NCBI GenBank assembly: GCA_963805715.1
Contig: CAWDVK010000009.1
Coordinates: forward strand, 620,001 to 684,000
Direction of reading: 5' to 3'
Origin: CAWDVK01 sp963805715
GTDB taxonomy: Bacteria; Actinomycetota; Actinomycetes; Streptosporangiales; Streptosporangiaceae
Length of the DNA: 64,000 bases
This document shows positions 1 to 9,268 of the stretch, piece by piece (position 1 is the first letter of the stretch; every line of letters starts with the position of its first letter). The notes under the pieces were generated by a model. That model was not told where the DNA came from, ran no database searches, and saw nothing but the letters and a program-made list of their open reading frames with translations. The translations under genes were made by a program, and so were the position numbers.

Positions 1-421
1 CCGCATCCAGCGGCAGGCTGCAGGCGGCCAGGAACGACTGCCGCCCACCGGAGCAGTGGCCGATCACGCCCACCCTGCCGTTCGCGCCGTCCAGGGCGCG
101 CAAGTAGGCGGCCGCTCCGGCCACGTCGCCGACCAGCCGCTCATCAGGGACGCCGCCTCTCGCCCGTGCGGTGGCGGCGGCGTCATCGGGGCTCGCGCCG
201 GGGGCGTCGCGGTGATACAGGTTCGGCATCAGCGCCGCGTAGCCATGCGCCGCGAACTTCCTGGTGATCTCCTTTGTGGAGGAGTCGTATCCCGGCATGT
301 GGTGAATCACCACCACGCCCGGGAACGGGCCCGGACCGAGCGGGCGCGCGACGTAGGCCTCGATCTCGTCCCCGCCGTGGCCGGTGATGCTGATCGTCTC
401 GGCGGTCAGCGCTTCGTTCAT
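1..421 (-). CDS. Dienelactone hydrolase family protein (3' part missing)
   Basis: The first ~140 residues of an alpha/beta hydrolase of the dienelactone hydrolase family; the C-terminal part, including the expected Asp and His of the triad, lies beyond the left edge. The chain begins MNEALTAETI and has the early HHMPGYD segment and the nucleophile elbow GVIGHCSGG, where the Cys in G-x-C-x-G is the family nucleophile. The ATG at 421 is preceded by a good GAGGGAGGG ribosome site. Such enzymes hydrolyse cyclic esters/lactones in the cytosol; the actual substrate cannot be read from the sequence. The gene points away from the small membrane protein at 563. Confidence 0.85.
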   Translation of the reverse strand, partial: MNEALTAETISITGHGGDEIEAYVARPLGPGPFPGVVVIHHMPGYDSSTKEITRKFAAHGYAALMPNLYHRDAPGASPDDAAATARARGGVPDERLVGDVAGAAAYLRALDGANGRVGVIGHCSGGRQSFLAACSLPLDA

Positions 422-562
422 TCGGCTGCCCTCCCTCGTCGTTGATGGCTCAAGTTCCGCTCTGCCCATCCTGCCAGCGGCCTGAGGCGGCGTTTCCGCT
501 GGAGTGGGCACCATGCATGCGACATGATCAGGATGGGCACAATGCCGCAGGAGAGGTATGCA

Positions 563-772
563 ATGAAAACGGCTGTCGCCTTTATCGTGATCATCTTCCT
601 GGCCATGGGCTGCGTGCTCGGCTGGCATGCCCAGCGAGCCAAGTCGGCGCATGGCGACGTGAAGGTGACCAAGAACCGGCTGCCCGGCTTCCGCCGCACC
701 CGGATGCGCAGCGGCATGTGGGTCCTCGGCCTCGTGCTGGTGACGCTCCTGGCCCTGCGCGCGCTGCTCTGA
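563..772 (+). CDS. Small two-TM membrane protein
   Basis: A 69-residue protein with one hydrophobic helix at each end (about residues 3-21 and 48-68) and a basic stretch between them (RAKSAHGDVKVTKNRLPGFRRTR). The ATG at 563 is preferred over an upstream in-frame ATG at 524 because AGGAGAGG lies 6 nt upstream of it. Both termini are probably on the same side with a positively charged loop. No family was recognised and no function is proposed. It stands alone between the hydrolase and the MarR regulator. Confidence 0.6.
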   Translation: MKTAVAFIVIIFLAMGCVLGWHAQRAKSAHGDVKVTKNRLPGFRRTRMRSGMWVLGLVLVTLLALRALL

Positions 773-896
773 CCCTCCTGATCCCGCCCTCCTCATCTCG
801 CCTCCCCGGCCGTCCTCCCGACGTCGCCTCCCGGTCTGGCCTTGCTGCCCCCGCTCGTCCGCTGGTCACCTCCGGCTTGTTTGATGCCTTAAATAG

Positions 897-939
897 TTGA
901 CAATCTCAAGCGATCGGCCATAACGTTGAGCTACTCAAC
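897..939 (+). promoter_or_regulatory. Promoter with two TTGA-N5-TCAA operator-like palindromes
   Basis: TTGACA at 897-902 and CATAAC at 919-924 are separated by 16 nt and form a plausible sigma-70-type promoter for the MarR gene. Two copies of TTGA-N5-TCAA are present, at 897-909 over the -35 box and at 926-938 over the expected transcription start, 29 bp apart. The second extends to a perfect GTTGAG-CTA-CTCAAC inverted repeat (925-939). MarR dimers bind short palindromes of this type and often repress their own promoter, so autoregulation is inferred. Confidence 0.55.
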
Positions 940-1000
940 CATTGAGCAGCTCAGGCAACCGGGTTCCCGTGCCGGGGCCCGACAGCGAAACGGAGTGCGG

Positions 1001-1564
1001 GTGGGCGGCGACACGCGCAGCGACCAGCTCAACGCGGAGATCCTGGAGAGTGTCCGCGAGCTGACCGGGCGCATCATCGGTCAGGGCGAGAAGCTCGCCC
1101 AGCGGCTCGGCGTGCCGCCCTTCTTCATCAAGGCACTGCACATGCTGGACTGCCCGATGGCCATGAAGGACCTGAGCAAGCGGATGGGGTGCGACGCGTC
1201 GTTCGTCACCGTGATCGCGGACACCCTGGAAAAGCGCGGCCTGGCCAGGCGCGAGGCGCACCAGGGCGACCGGCGGATCAAGAACCTGATCCTGACCGGG
1301 GACGGCCTGGCGCTGCGCGAGCGGCTGGAGCAGGAGTTCGCGTCCCGGATGCCCTGGACGCGAGCGCTGGACGATGAGGAGCGCGTACAGCTGCTCAGGC
1401 TGATCCGCAAGATGCTGAGCGCCGACCCGAGCGAGGCGGCGAGCACAGCAGCCGTCCCGAGCACAGCAGCGATCCCCGAGCCTTCGGACGATGCCAGCCT
1501 GACCCCCCCGGCATCAATCGGGGAGGTGTTGGACCGGCTGGGCGCATCGCCCGCCGCCAGCTAG
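1001..1564 (+). CDS. MarR family transcriptional regulator
   Basis: A winged-helix MarR regulator of about 187 residues. The helix-turn-helix reads MAMKDLSKRMGCDASFVTVIADTLEKRGL, followed by the wing RREAHQGDRRIKNLILTGDG with the typical DRR motif. A low-complexity Ala/Pro/Ser tail of about 50 residues follows the dimerisation helix and is longer than usual. The frame is open to a TTG at 926, but that codon lies inside an operator-like palindrome and upstream of the predicted transcription start. The GTG at 1001, with GGAG 5 nt upstream, is therefore preferred. The efflux pump downstream (1762) in the same direction is the likely regulatory target. Confidence 0.8.
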   Translation: MGGDTRSDQLNAEILESVRELTGRIIGQGEKLAQRLGVPPFFIKALHMLDCPMAMKDLSKRMGCDASFVTVIADTLEKRGLARREAHQGDRRIKNLILTGDGLALRERLEQEFASRMPWTRALDDEERVQLLRLIRKMLSADPSEAASTAAVPSTAAIPEPSDDASLTPPASIGEVLDRLGASPAAS

Positions 1565-1692
1565 CACGCGGCCGTCCGATCGCGTCGGCATCCCGCCTAG
1601 CCAAGCCTGCCAGTCCGGGCTGAAGCATGCCCGGAACCGCACCCGCGCGGCCCGCACCGGTGGCCGCCACAGGAGTCAGCCGCTGTAGCCCG

Positions 1693-1721
1693 GACCCGGT
1701 CCTGCTGGCCGGAACCGGGTC
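1693..1721 (+). promoter_or_regulatory. Hairpin in the leader of the efflux gene
   Basis: GACCCGGT (1693-1700) and ACCGGGTC (1714-1721) form a perfect 8-bp stem with a 13-nt loop, 40 nt before the transporter ATG. No separate promoter was seen between marR and the pump. The hairpin may modulate read-through or be incidental in GC-rich DNA. Confidence 0.3.
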
Positions 1722-1761
1722 CCGGCCGGAAGCTAACCAGAGCTAAGGAGCAATCCCCATC

Positions 1762-3384
1762 ATGTCTGCCAAGACATCTGCCAGCGGCCCGGCGGCCGCG
1801 CCGGGCGCGTCGGGCGGCACGGCCGTCATCGACGGCGCGGCCGGCCAGGCTGGCCGCCCGGCCCACCGCCACCTGGGCCTGGCCCTGGTCGTGATCGCTA
1901 CGGCCCAGCTGATGGTGGTGCTGGATGCCACGATCGTGAACGTCGCGCTCCCCCATATCCAGAGCGCGCTCGGCTTCTCCGGCCCCGGCCTGGAGTGGGT
2001 CGTCAACGCCTACGCACTCACCTTCGGCGGGCTGCTGCTGCTCGGCGGCCGGGCCGGGGACATTCTCGGCCGCCGCCGGGTATTCATCGCGGGCATCATC
2101 CTGTTCTCGGCGGCCTCGCTGCTCGGCGGGTTCGCCACGACGCAGGCCTGGCTGCTGGGGGCCCGTGCCCTGCAGGGCGTCGGCGGCGCGATCGTCGCGC
2201 CCACGGCCCTGTCGCTGGTCACCACCACGTTCCCGGAGGGACGGCCGCGGAACCGGGCGATGGGCGTGTACGCGGCCATGAGCATCGGCGGCGCGGCGGT
2301 CGGCCTGCTGGCCGGCGGCCTGCTGACGACGTACTTCTCCTGGCGCTGGGTGCTGTTCGTGAACGTGCCGATCGGCATCATCGTCGCGCTGATGGCACCG
2401 CGCGCGCTCGGCGAGTCGCAGCGCCGGCCGGGCCGGTTCGACCTGCCGGGCGCGATCACCGGCACCCTCGGCCTGGTGGCCCTGGTCTACGGGCTGACCA
2501 TCGCGGGCACGACCCCCAATGGCGTCTCGCACTGGGGCGATACCAAGACGCTGGTCTCCCTCGGCGCGGCGGTCGTGCTGCTCGCGGCGTTCCTGCTCAT
2601 CGAGTCCCGCAGCCCGCACGCGCTGATGCCGCTGCGGATCTTCCGCAACCGGAACAGGTCCGGTGCCTACCTGGTCATGCTCTGCGTGGGCACGGCCTTG
2701 TTCGGGATGTTCTTCTTCCTGACCCTGTTCGTGCAGCACGTCTGGGGCTACAGCGCGCTGAAGACGGGCATCGCCTACCTGCCGATGGTGGCCATGATCA
2801 TGGCCATGGCCGGAGTCAGCACCCAGCTCGTGCCGCGGATCGGCGCCCGCCCGCTGCTGGTCGCCGCGTCGGCCATCGCGACCGGCGGGATGTTCTGGCT
2901 GTCGCGGATCAACGAGCACAGCACCTACGCGGGCGGGCTGCTCGGCCCGATGCTCGTCACCGCGGCCGGCCTCGGCCTGCTGTTCATGCCGGCCACGCTG
3001 GTGGCCCTGTCCAGGGTCGAGGACCAGGACGCCGGGCTCGCCTCCAGCCTGGTCAACACCGGCCAGCAGGTCGGCGGATCGATCGGGCTGGCCATCCTCG
3101 GCACGGTCGCCTGGACCGTCGTCGCCCACACCGCCCGCAGCTCCGCCGCCGCGGCGAAGAATGCCGCCATCGCGGCGGCGAGGGCCGGCCACCCGGTGCA
3201 CTACAGCGCCGCGCAGATAAAGGCCCTCTCCACCGGCATCTACAACCACGCCCTGTCCGTCGGGTTCTCCCGCGGGTTCGAGGTGTCGGCCGGGATCATG
3301 CTGATCTCGCTGATCGTGACGATTGCCATGATCCGCGTCACCCGCGAGGACCTGGCCGGCATCGAGACCCCGATGGCGGCCTAG
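1762..3384 (+). CDS. MFS drug efflux transporter, DHA2 (EmrB/QacA) type
   Basis: A 540-residue proton-driven exporter with 14 predicted membrane helices after a ~35-residue Ala/Gly-rich N-terminus. Typical motifs: motif D1 (LDATIVNVALPHIQSAL), motif A in the loop after TM2 (GGRAGDILGRRRVF), motif B (RALQGVGGAIVAPTALSLV) and motif C in TM5 (GPVxG-like GGAAVGLLAGGLL). AAGGAG at 1745-1750 serves the ATG. The MarR regulator directly upstream in the same orientation fits a drug- or phenolic-responsive efflux unit. The substrate cannot be assigned. A perfect 18-bp hairpin follows the gene. Confidence 0.9.
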   Translation: MSAKTSASGPAAAPGASGGTAVIDGAAGQAGRPAHRHLGLALVVIATAQLMVVLDATIVNVALPHIQSALGFSGPGLEWVVNAYALTFGGLLLLGGRAGDILGRRRVFIAGIILFSAASLLGGFATTQAWLLGARALQGVGGAIVAPTALSLVTTTFPEGRPRNRAMGVYAAMSIGGAAVGLLAGGLLTTYFSWRWVLFVNVPIGIIVALMAPRALGESQRRPGRFDLPGAITGTLGLVALVYGLTIAGTTPNGVSHWGDTKTLVSLGAAVVLLAAFLLIESRSPHALMPLRIFRNRNRSGAYLVMLCVGTALFGMFFFLTLFVQHVWGYSALKTGIAYLPMVAMIMAMAGVSTQLVPRIGARPLLVAASAIATGGMFWLSRINEHSTYAGGLLGPMLVTAAGLGLLFMPATLVALSRVEDQDAGLASSLVNTGQQVGGSIGLAILGTVAWTVVAHTARSSAAAAKNAAIAAARAGHPVHYSAAQIKALSTGIYNHALSVGFSRGFEVSAGIMLISLIVTIAMIRVTREDLAGIETPMAA

Positions 3385-3401
3385 CGCACCCGGCCCGCCG
3401 G

Positions 3402-3444
3402 TCGAATGACCCCGAACCCTGGCCTGGGGTTCGGGGTCATTCGA
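3402..3444 (+). terminator. Long perfect hairpin after the efflux gene
   Basis: The 18-nt arm at 3402-3419 (TCGAATGACCCCGAACCC) is exactly complementary to 3427-3444, with a 7-nt loop. It begins 17 nt after the MFS stop. No U-tract follows, as is common in high-GC actinomycetes. It is a likely terminator, possibly acting in both directions. Confidence 0.8.
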
Positions 3445-3582
3445 TGCCCTGGCGGAGTCACCAGCCTGCAGCAGATGCTGCCTCATCCGGCGCAAAGCCC
3501 CTGATAGCCACGCAGCCAACGAACCGGGCTGACTGACCTGCCGATCACCGCTACGGAGTTTACGCAGGTCAGGCCAGATTTC

Positions 3583-3658
3583 TGGCTCCCGCGATAGGAC
3601 TCGAACCTATAACCTGCCGGTTAACAGCCGGACGCTCTGCCGATTGAGCTACGCGGGA
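3583..3658 (-). tRNA. tRNA-Asn (GTT)
   Basis: Read on the minus strand, the acceptor arms TCCCGCG and CGCGGGA pair fully, followed by discriminator G and an encoded CCA (3585-3583). The D-arm GCTC...GAGC, anticodon loop CTGTTAA (anticodon GTT) and T-loop TTCGAGT are all present. The outermost anticodon-stem pair is a mismatch, as in other Asn tRNAs where this pair is weak. It is a single tRNA gene lying between the efflux unit and a small membrane protein; no att-like duplication of its 3' end was noticed nearby. Confidence 0.95.
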
Positions 3659-3888
3659 CCGTACGACGCCGCACGCACGGCGGCCGGGCCGGAGCCAGGC
3701 TACCGGGAGCATCGCGTCGCGGCCACTAGGTTAGCGCACCCGCGGGGCAGCGCGGACCCGCCCGCGGCCCGGACCGCGCTTAGTCAGCCCTTAGCTGGGC
3801 ATGACACCGAAGGTCAGCGTTACGCCGCATAACGGGACCGCTCGGGGGAACTGGCGTGACGCCAGGAACTTGCGCGGGAGAGGTCCAG

Positions 3889-4236
3889 ATGCATCTGTAC
3901 CGGATTACCTTCATCACCGGCTTCGCGGCCGGCTTCGTCGTCGGGGCTCGCGCGGGCCGCGAGCGCTACGAGCAGATCAAGAAGCTGGCCGTGGCGGCGG
4001 CCCAGCACCCAGCCGTCCAGCAGGCAGCCGGAACGATCCAGGGCCAGGCGGCCGGCCTGCTGGCGAGCGCCGGAGGCAAGATCAGCAGCGAGGTGCAGGC
4101 TCGGGTGCCGAAGATGGCCGGGACGGCCAGGCAGAAGGTCGGTGACCACATGCCGGGCGGCCGGAGCAAGAATGGCCAGAGCCCGGCGGAGGCCAATGGC
4201 GCGGCCAGCGGCGGCCGCCGGAGTCATCCCGCCTAG
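3889..4236 (+). CDS. Small YtxH-like membrane-associated protein
   Basis: A 115-residue protein starting MHLYRITFITGFAAGFVVGARAGRERYEQI. It has one N-terminal helix with a Gly-zipper look, then an amphipathic Ala/Gln-rich helical region and a disordered Gly/Ser/Arg tail. This 'FxxGFxxGxRAGRERYEQI' architecture recurs in actinobacterial proteins of unknown function related to YtxH. The ATG at 3889 is chosen because GGGAGAGG lies 6 nt upstream; an in-frame ATG at 3856 has no good ribosome site. Function unknown; probably an envelope or stress protein. Confidence 0.7.
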   Translation: MHLYRITFITGFAAGFVVGARAGRERYEQIKKLAVAAAQHPAVQQAAGTIQGQAAGLLASAGGKISSEVQARVPKMAGTARQKVGDHMPGGRSKNGQSPAEANGAASGGRRSHPA

Positions 4237-4345
4237 CTAGCGGGCCTGCCCGGCCAGCGCACCCGCCTTCGCTCTGACCCGCGTGCCCGCGTGCTGCGCC
4301 GCGCGCGCCTGGCTGCCGGCGTCAGCCGATCCGCAGCGGCCGCGG

Positions 4346-5506
<1,161 letters not shown>

Positions 5507-5601
5507 GCAGAACAGTGTGCCTCCGGAACCGGCCGTCACGGGGACTCAATATTGTCACCGAAACGATAGTTTGAGGCCGACGGCCCGTATCGGAGCGGTC
5601 A

Positions 5602-7623
5602 CTACAAGGCGCCGGACGCCCGGTCCTGCAGAACCTTACGGCGCTGCTCCAGCGCGACGAGGTCACCGAACATCTTGTTGTAGTCGGCCTGCTCGGTCAC
5701 CGGGCTCAGCCGCTGCAGCCGGGACTTGATCGCCGCGATGTCCCTGCTCACGGCCAGCTCGGCCACTTTCGCCAGCACGGAATCCGCATATCGCGGGTCG
5801 GGCTCGCCATCGGCCCGCGGCGCCCGCAGCGGCTCCACGGCCAGCTGCGTCACGAACGCCCGCGCTCGCTCGTCGGCGGCAGCCGCGCGCAGCCGCTCCG
5901 ACCATTCGCGGCCCCCTGCCGTCGCGCCTGTGCCGCCGCAGCTGGCAATGATCTCGAAGGCCGCGGCATGCGCCGGGGCGGTGAAGGCCCCGGCGCCGAG
6001 CGCATCGAACGCGGGCCCGCACAGCGCGGGCCGCTGAACGGCGAGCTTCAGCGCCTCGCGCTCGACCTGGACGACCGGATCCCGCGGATCGTAGCGGGCA
6101 GGCTCGGCGCCGCGCCCGGGCTGCGCCGGGCCGACCGCGCCTGTGCGGCCTGGCCCGTCATTGGTGCCTGCCCGGCCGGCCCTGCCGCCTGCTTCCGCCG
6201 GGCCGCTCGCGCCGCGCCCGGGCGCTGGCCTGCGGCCGGCCGCCGCCGGTTCGGCGGATGCGCCGCGACCGCCCGGCCCGGCGCGCCCGGCCGGCCCGTC
6301 CGCGTGCGCCCGGACGCGGTCCAGCACGAACCGCTCATTCATCATGCCGAGCCAGCGGTCGAGGCTGACCGCGTACAGCTGCCGCAGGCCGCGGTCCTTG
6401 ATCCTGGCCACGATCGGCGCGGCCGCGTCCAGCGCGGCCAGGCGGCCCTCGGGGGTTTCCAGGTTGTGCTCCTCGAGCACGCTGCGGATAGCGAACTCGA
6501 ACAGCGGGACGCGCCGGGCGATCAGGTCACGGACGGCGGCGTCGCCCTGCTTGAGCCGCAGGTCGCACGGATCCAGGCCATCGCCCTGGATGGCCACGAA
6601 GGTCTGGGTGACGAACCTCTCCTCCATCCCGAAGGCGCGCAGCGCGGCTCGCTGGCCCGCCGCGTCACCGTCGAAGGTGAAGATGACCTCGCCGCGGAAC
6701 TGACTCTCATCCATCAGCAGCCGGCGCAGGATCGTGATGTGACCCTCGCCGAACGAGGTGCCGCTGGTCGCGACCGCTGTCGTGATCCCGGACAGGTGGC
6801 AGGCCATCACGTCGGTATAGCCCTCCACGATCACCGCCTGCCGCCGGGCCGCGATGTCGCGCTTGGCCAGGTCCGCTCCGTAGAGCACTGAGCTCTTCTT
6901 GAACAGCGGGGACTCGGGCGAGTTCAGGTACTTGGGACCGTCCTCATCGGCGGCGAGCTTCCGGGCGCCGAACGCGATCACGTCACCCGACAGGTCCCGG
7001 ATCGGCCAGATCAGCCGGCCGCGGAACCGGTCGATCGGCCCGCGCCGGCCCTGGCTGGCCAGGCCGCCGGCCAGCAGCTCAGCGTCCGTGAAGCTGCGCC
7101 CGCGCAGGTGCCGGACCAGCGCGTCCCACTCCGCGGGCGCGTAGCCGACGCCGAACCGCTCAGCATCGGCCAGCTCGAATCCCCGCGATGACAGGAAGTC
7201 GCGGCCGGTGACGGCATCGGCGCCGCGGAGCCGTTCCGCATAGAAGTCAGCTGCCGCCCGGTGGGCCTCGATCAGCCTGCGGCGCTGGCTCTGCTCCTGG
7301 CCGGGAACGTGGCCGCCCTGCTCGTACCGCAGCTCGATCCCGGCCCGGGCGGCCAGCCGCTCGACTGCCTCGGTGAACCCGAGGTTCTCGATCTTCTGCA
7401 CGAAGCGGATGACGTCGCCGCCCTCGGAGCAGGAGAAGCAGTACCAGAGCCCGCGGGCCGGCGTCACGTTGAAGGACGGGGTCTTCTCCTCGTGAAACGG
7501 GCAGAGAGCCTTCAGCGAGCCGCCCCCGGCGCCGCGCAGCTGGAGGTACTCCCCAACGACCTCCTCGATCGCCGATCGCTCGCGAACCAGCGCAATATCC
7601 TCGTCGCGGATCCGGCCTGCCAC
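5602..7623 (-). CDS. dnaG: DNA primase DnaG
   Basis: A 673-residue primase making RNA primers at the replication fork. The N-terminal CHC2 zinc domain (CPFHEEKTPSF...WYCFSCSEGGD, about residues 41-69) is complete. The TOPRIM core carries VIVEGYTDVMA and FTFDGDAAGQRA, which supply the acidic metal ligands. A Gly/Pro/Ala/Arg-rich linker of roughly 70 residues precedes a C-terminal helicase-binding domain ending KMFGDLVALEQRRKVL. The start is GTG at 7623 with GGAGG 6 nt upstream. The sigma-factor gene begins 95 nt downstream and dgt lies further upstream, a common actinobacterial order. Confidence 0.95.
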   Translation of the reverse strand: MAGRIRDEDIALVRERSAIEEVVGEYLQLRGAGGGSLKALCPFHEEKTPSFNVTPARGLWYCFSCSEGGDVIRFVQKIENLGFTEAVERLAARAGIELRYEQGGHVPGQEQSQRRRLIEAHRAAADFYAERLRGADAVTGRDFLSSRGFELADAERFGVGYAPAEWDALVRHLRGRSFTDAELLAGGLASQGRRGPIDRFRGRLIWPIRDLSGDVIAFGARKLAADEDGPKYLNSPESPLFKKSSVLYGADLAKRDIAARRQAVIVEGYTDVMACHLSGITTAVATSGTSFGEGHITILRRLLMDESQFRGEVIFTFDGDAAGQRAALRAFGMEERFVTQTFVAIQGDGLDPCDLRLKQGDAAVRDLIARRVPLFEFAIRSVLEEHNLETPEGRLAALDAAAPIVARIKDRGLRQLYAVSLDRWLGMMNERFVLDRVRAHADGPAGRAGPGGRGASAEPAAAGRRPAPGRGASGPAEAGGRAGRAGTNDGPGRTGAVGPAQPGRGAEPARYDPRDPVVQVEREALKLAVQRPALCGPAFDALGAGAFTAPAHAAAFEIIASCGGTGATAGGREWSERLRAAAADERARAFVTQLAVEPLRAPRADGEPDPRYADSVLAKVAELAVSRDIAAIKSRLQRLSPVTEQADYNKMFGDLVALEQRRKVLQDRASGAL

Positions 7624-7740
7624 GTCCGTCCTCCGCCCTGCCGCGCATTACTGCCCGCCGCGAGTCTAGTCCCGACCGGTACCGGTGCGCCGGCCTGCGC
7701 GCGCCGGGCGGTGCGCCGGCAGGCTGATAGCCTCCGGTCA

Positions 7741-8457
7741 GTGGCCAGCCTGCTCGTCCTCTGGGACATTGACTACACCCTCATCGCCGCAGGGGGCGCC
7801 GGCATTCGCCTGTACGAGATGGTCTTCAGTGACCTGTTCGGCGGAGAGCTGCCGCACCCGGTTCAGTCGATGGCCGGCCGTACCGATACGGCGATCTCCC
7901 TGGAGGTGCTGACCCTGGCCGGGCTGCCGGATCCGGCCGGGCAGGTGGCCGCCTTCCAGGCCGTGCTGGCCGAGCGCGCGCCGCAGATCGCCGGCCTGGT
8001 CGCCGAGCGCGGCCGGGTGCTGCCCGGCGCGGCCCGCGCGGTCGCGGCGCTCGCCGACGGGCCGCGCCGCGGGCAGGTGATCCAGTCCCTGCTGACCGGC
8101 AATATCCCGGCGCTGGCCGAGGTGAAGCTCAGCGCGCTCGGCCTGACCGAGCACATCGACTTCTCCGTCGGCGGCTACGGCAACGTCAGCGCGGTCCGGG
8201 CCGATCTGGTCGCGGTAGCCCGGCAGCGCGCGGCAGCGCAGTATGGCGGCGACTTCAGCGGACGCTCGACGGTGCTGGTGGGCGACACGCCCGGCGACAT
8301 CGAGGCGGCCGTCCGGACCGGCGCCCGCGCCGTCGGCGTCGCCACCGGCTCCTTCAGCGTGACCGAGCTGCTCAAGGCCGGCGCCGACGCGGCGCTCCCC
8401 GACCTGACCGATACCAGCCGGGTCGTCGAGGCAGTCCTCGGCGAGAGGGCCCGCTAG
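7741..8457 (+). CDS. HAD superfamily hydrolase (phosphatase)
   Basis: About 238 residues with the HAD motifs: motif I LLVLWDIDYTL (nucleophile Asp, DxDxT), motif II as the SLLTGN Thr region, and motif IV VLVGDTPGDIEAAVRTGARAVGVATG. An alpha-helical cap of the phosphoglycolate-phosphatase type lies between motifs I and II. The GTG at 7741 begins exactly at the conserved N-terminus (VASLLVLWDID); its ribosome site is weak. It diverges from dnaG and converges with the next gene, their stop codons sharing a CTAG tetranucleotide. The phosphorylated substrate is unknown. Confidence 0.85.
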   Translation: MASLLVLWDIDYTLIAAGGAGIRLYEMVFSDLFGGELPHPVQSMAGRTDTAISLEVLTLAGLPDPAGQVAAFQAVLAERAPQIAGLVAERGRVLPGAARAVAALADGPRRGQVIQSLLTGNIPALAEVKLSALGLTEHIDFSVGGYGNVSAVRADLVAVARQRAAAQYGGDFSGRSTVLVGDTPGDIEAAVRTGARAVGVATGSFSVTELLKAGADAALPDLTDTSRVVEAVLGERAR

Positions 8458-9074
8458 GGCACCACGAGCAGCCGCGCGAGATCGTTGTAGCCCAGTTCCT
8501 GCCGGCCCGGCCACAGCTCCCAGCGCATCGCCCCCGGTGCCAGCGGGTCGGTGCTGAGCTCGTACCGGCCCAGGTCGCTGACCGGGAACAGGCGCAGCTG
8601 CTCGATCCCGATGCCGCAGGCGTGCACGACCACGTAAGCGTCGGGGTAGGCCAGGCTGAAGCCGGACTGCCAGCCGGCCAGCGCGGTCGCTCTGGCCGAC
8701 TCCACGCCCCAGTGGGTGGTGCCCCAGTCCAGGTACCGGTCAGCATGCTGGTTGGCGTAGCTGACCAGCGAGCCGATCAGCCCGTCCGGCCTTGCCTCCG
8801 GGCCCCTGACCTGATGCAGCGCGAAGTTGATCTGCGCGAACGTGGTCTCGAACGCGAGCTCCCGGACAGGGTCGGCCCCGGCGCCGCTCACCTCGGCGTC
8901 GAACCGGGCTCGCGGGAAGGTGCAGACCAGCACCATCGCCGAGTCGCTCGCGTGGCCAAGCCGAGTGCCCCGCGGCGGGGCGTCGCGCCGCCCCTCAAGC
9001 AGCTCAAGCCAGCGCCGTGACGGCCAGGGCGCCTCGAGCCCCCAGGGAGTGAAGTCGACGGGCGAAGTCTCCAT
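8454..9074 (-). CDS. Conserved protein of unknown function
   Basis: A 206-residue, probably cytosolic protein with no signal peptide or membrane helix and many Trp/Tyr residues (TTHWGVESARATALAGWQSGFSLAYPDAYVVVHACGIG). No known family could be named. The ATG at 9074 (METSPVDFTPWGLE) is preferred because GAGAGG lies 9 nt upstream; an in-frame GTG at 9083 directly abuts that site. Its stop overlaps the stop of the convergent HAD hydrolase. Confidence 0.65.
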   Translation of the reverse strand: METSPVDFTPWGLEAPWPSRRWLELLEGRRDAPPRGTRLGHASDSAMVLVCTFPRARFDAEVSGAGADPVRELAFETTFAQINFALHQVRGPEARPDGLIGSLVSYANQHADRYLDWGTTHWGVESARATALAGWQSGFSLAYPDAYVVVHACGIGIEQLRLFPVSDLGRYELSTDPLAPGAMRWELWPGRQELGYNDLARLLVVP

Positions 9075-9171
9075 GGCTGACACCCTCTCACGCAGCGTGA
9101 CATCGGCGCGGCCCCCTCCCCGACTCGGCCGCGCGTCCGTCCGCTCGGCCCTGCCCCAGCCTGGACGATTC

Positions 9172-9224
9172 CATGATCACGGAGTTCTGTCGGTCACTAC
9201 GACTGACAGAACTCCGTGATCATG
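9172..9224 (-). terminator. 20-bp perfect hairpin after the ferredoxin reductase gene
   Basis: The arm CATGATCACGGAGTTCTGTC (9172-9191) is exactly complementary to 9205-9224 around a 13-nt loop. It lies 45 nt beyond the stop of the reductase gene read on the minus strand and upstream of the unknown gene ending at 8454. No U-tract is present; termination is inferred from position and stem quality. Confidence 0.75.
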
Positions 9225-9268
9225 AAGGACGTGCGGCCCGGCGCCGCCTACATCGGCGGAGCGAGAGG

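Noticed and set aside
1597..3519. A 640-codon minus-strand frame over the MFS gene
   Set aside because: The plus strand encodes a complete MFS transporter with motifs; the opposite frame has none.
3583..3658. tRNA-Asn as an integration site of a genomic island
   Set aside because: No integrase, no duplicated tRNA 3' end and no change of base composition were noticed on either side.
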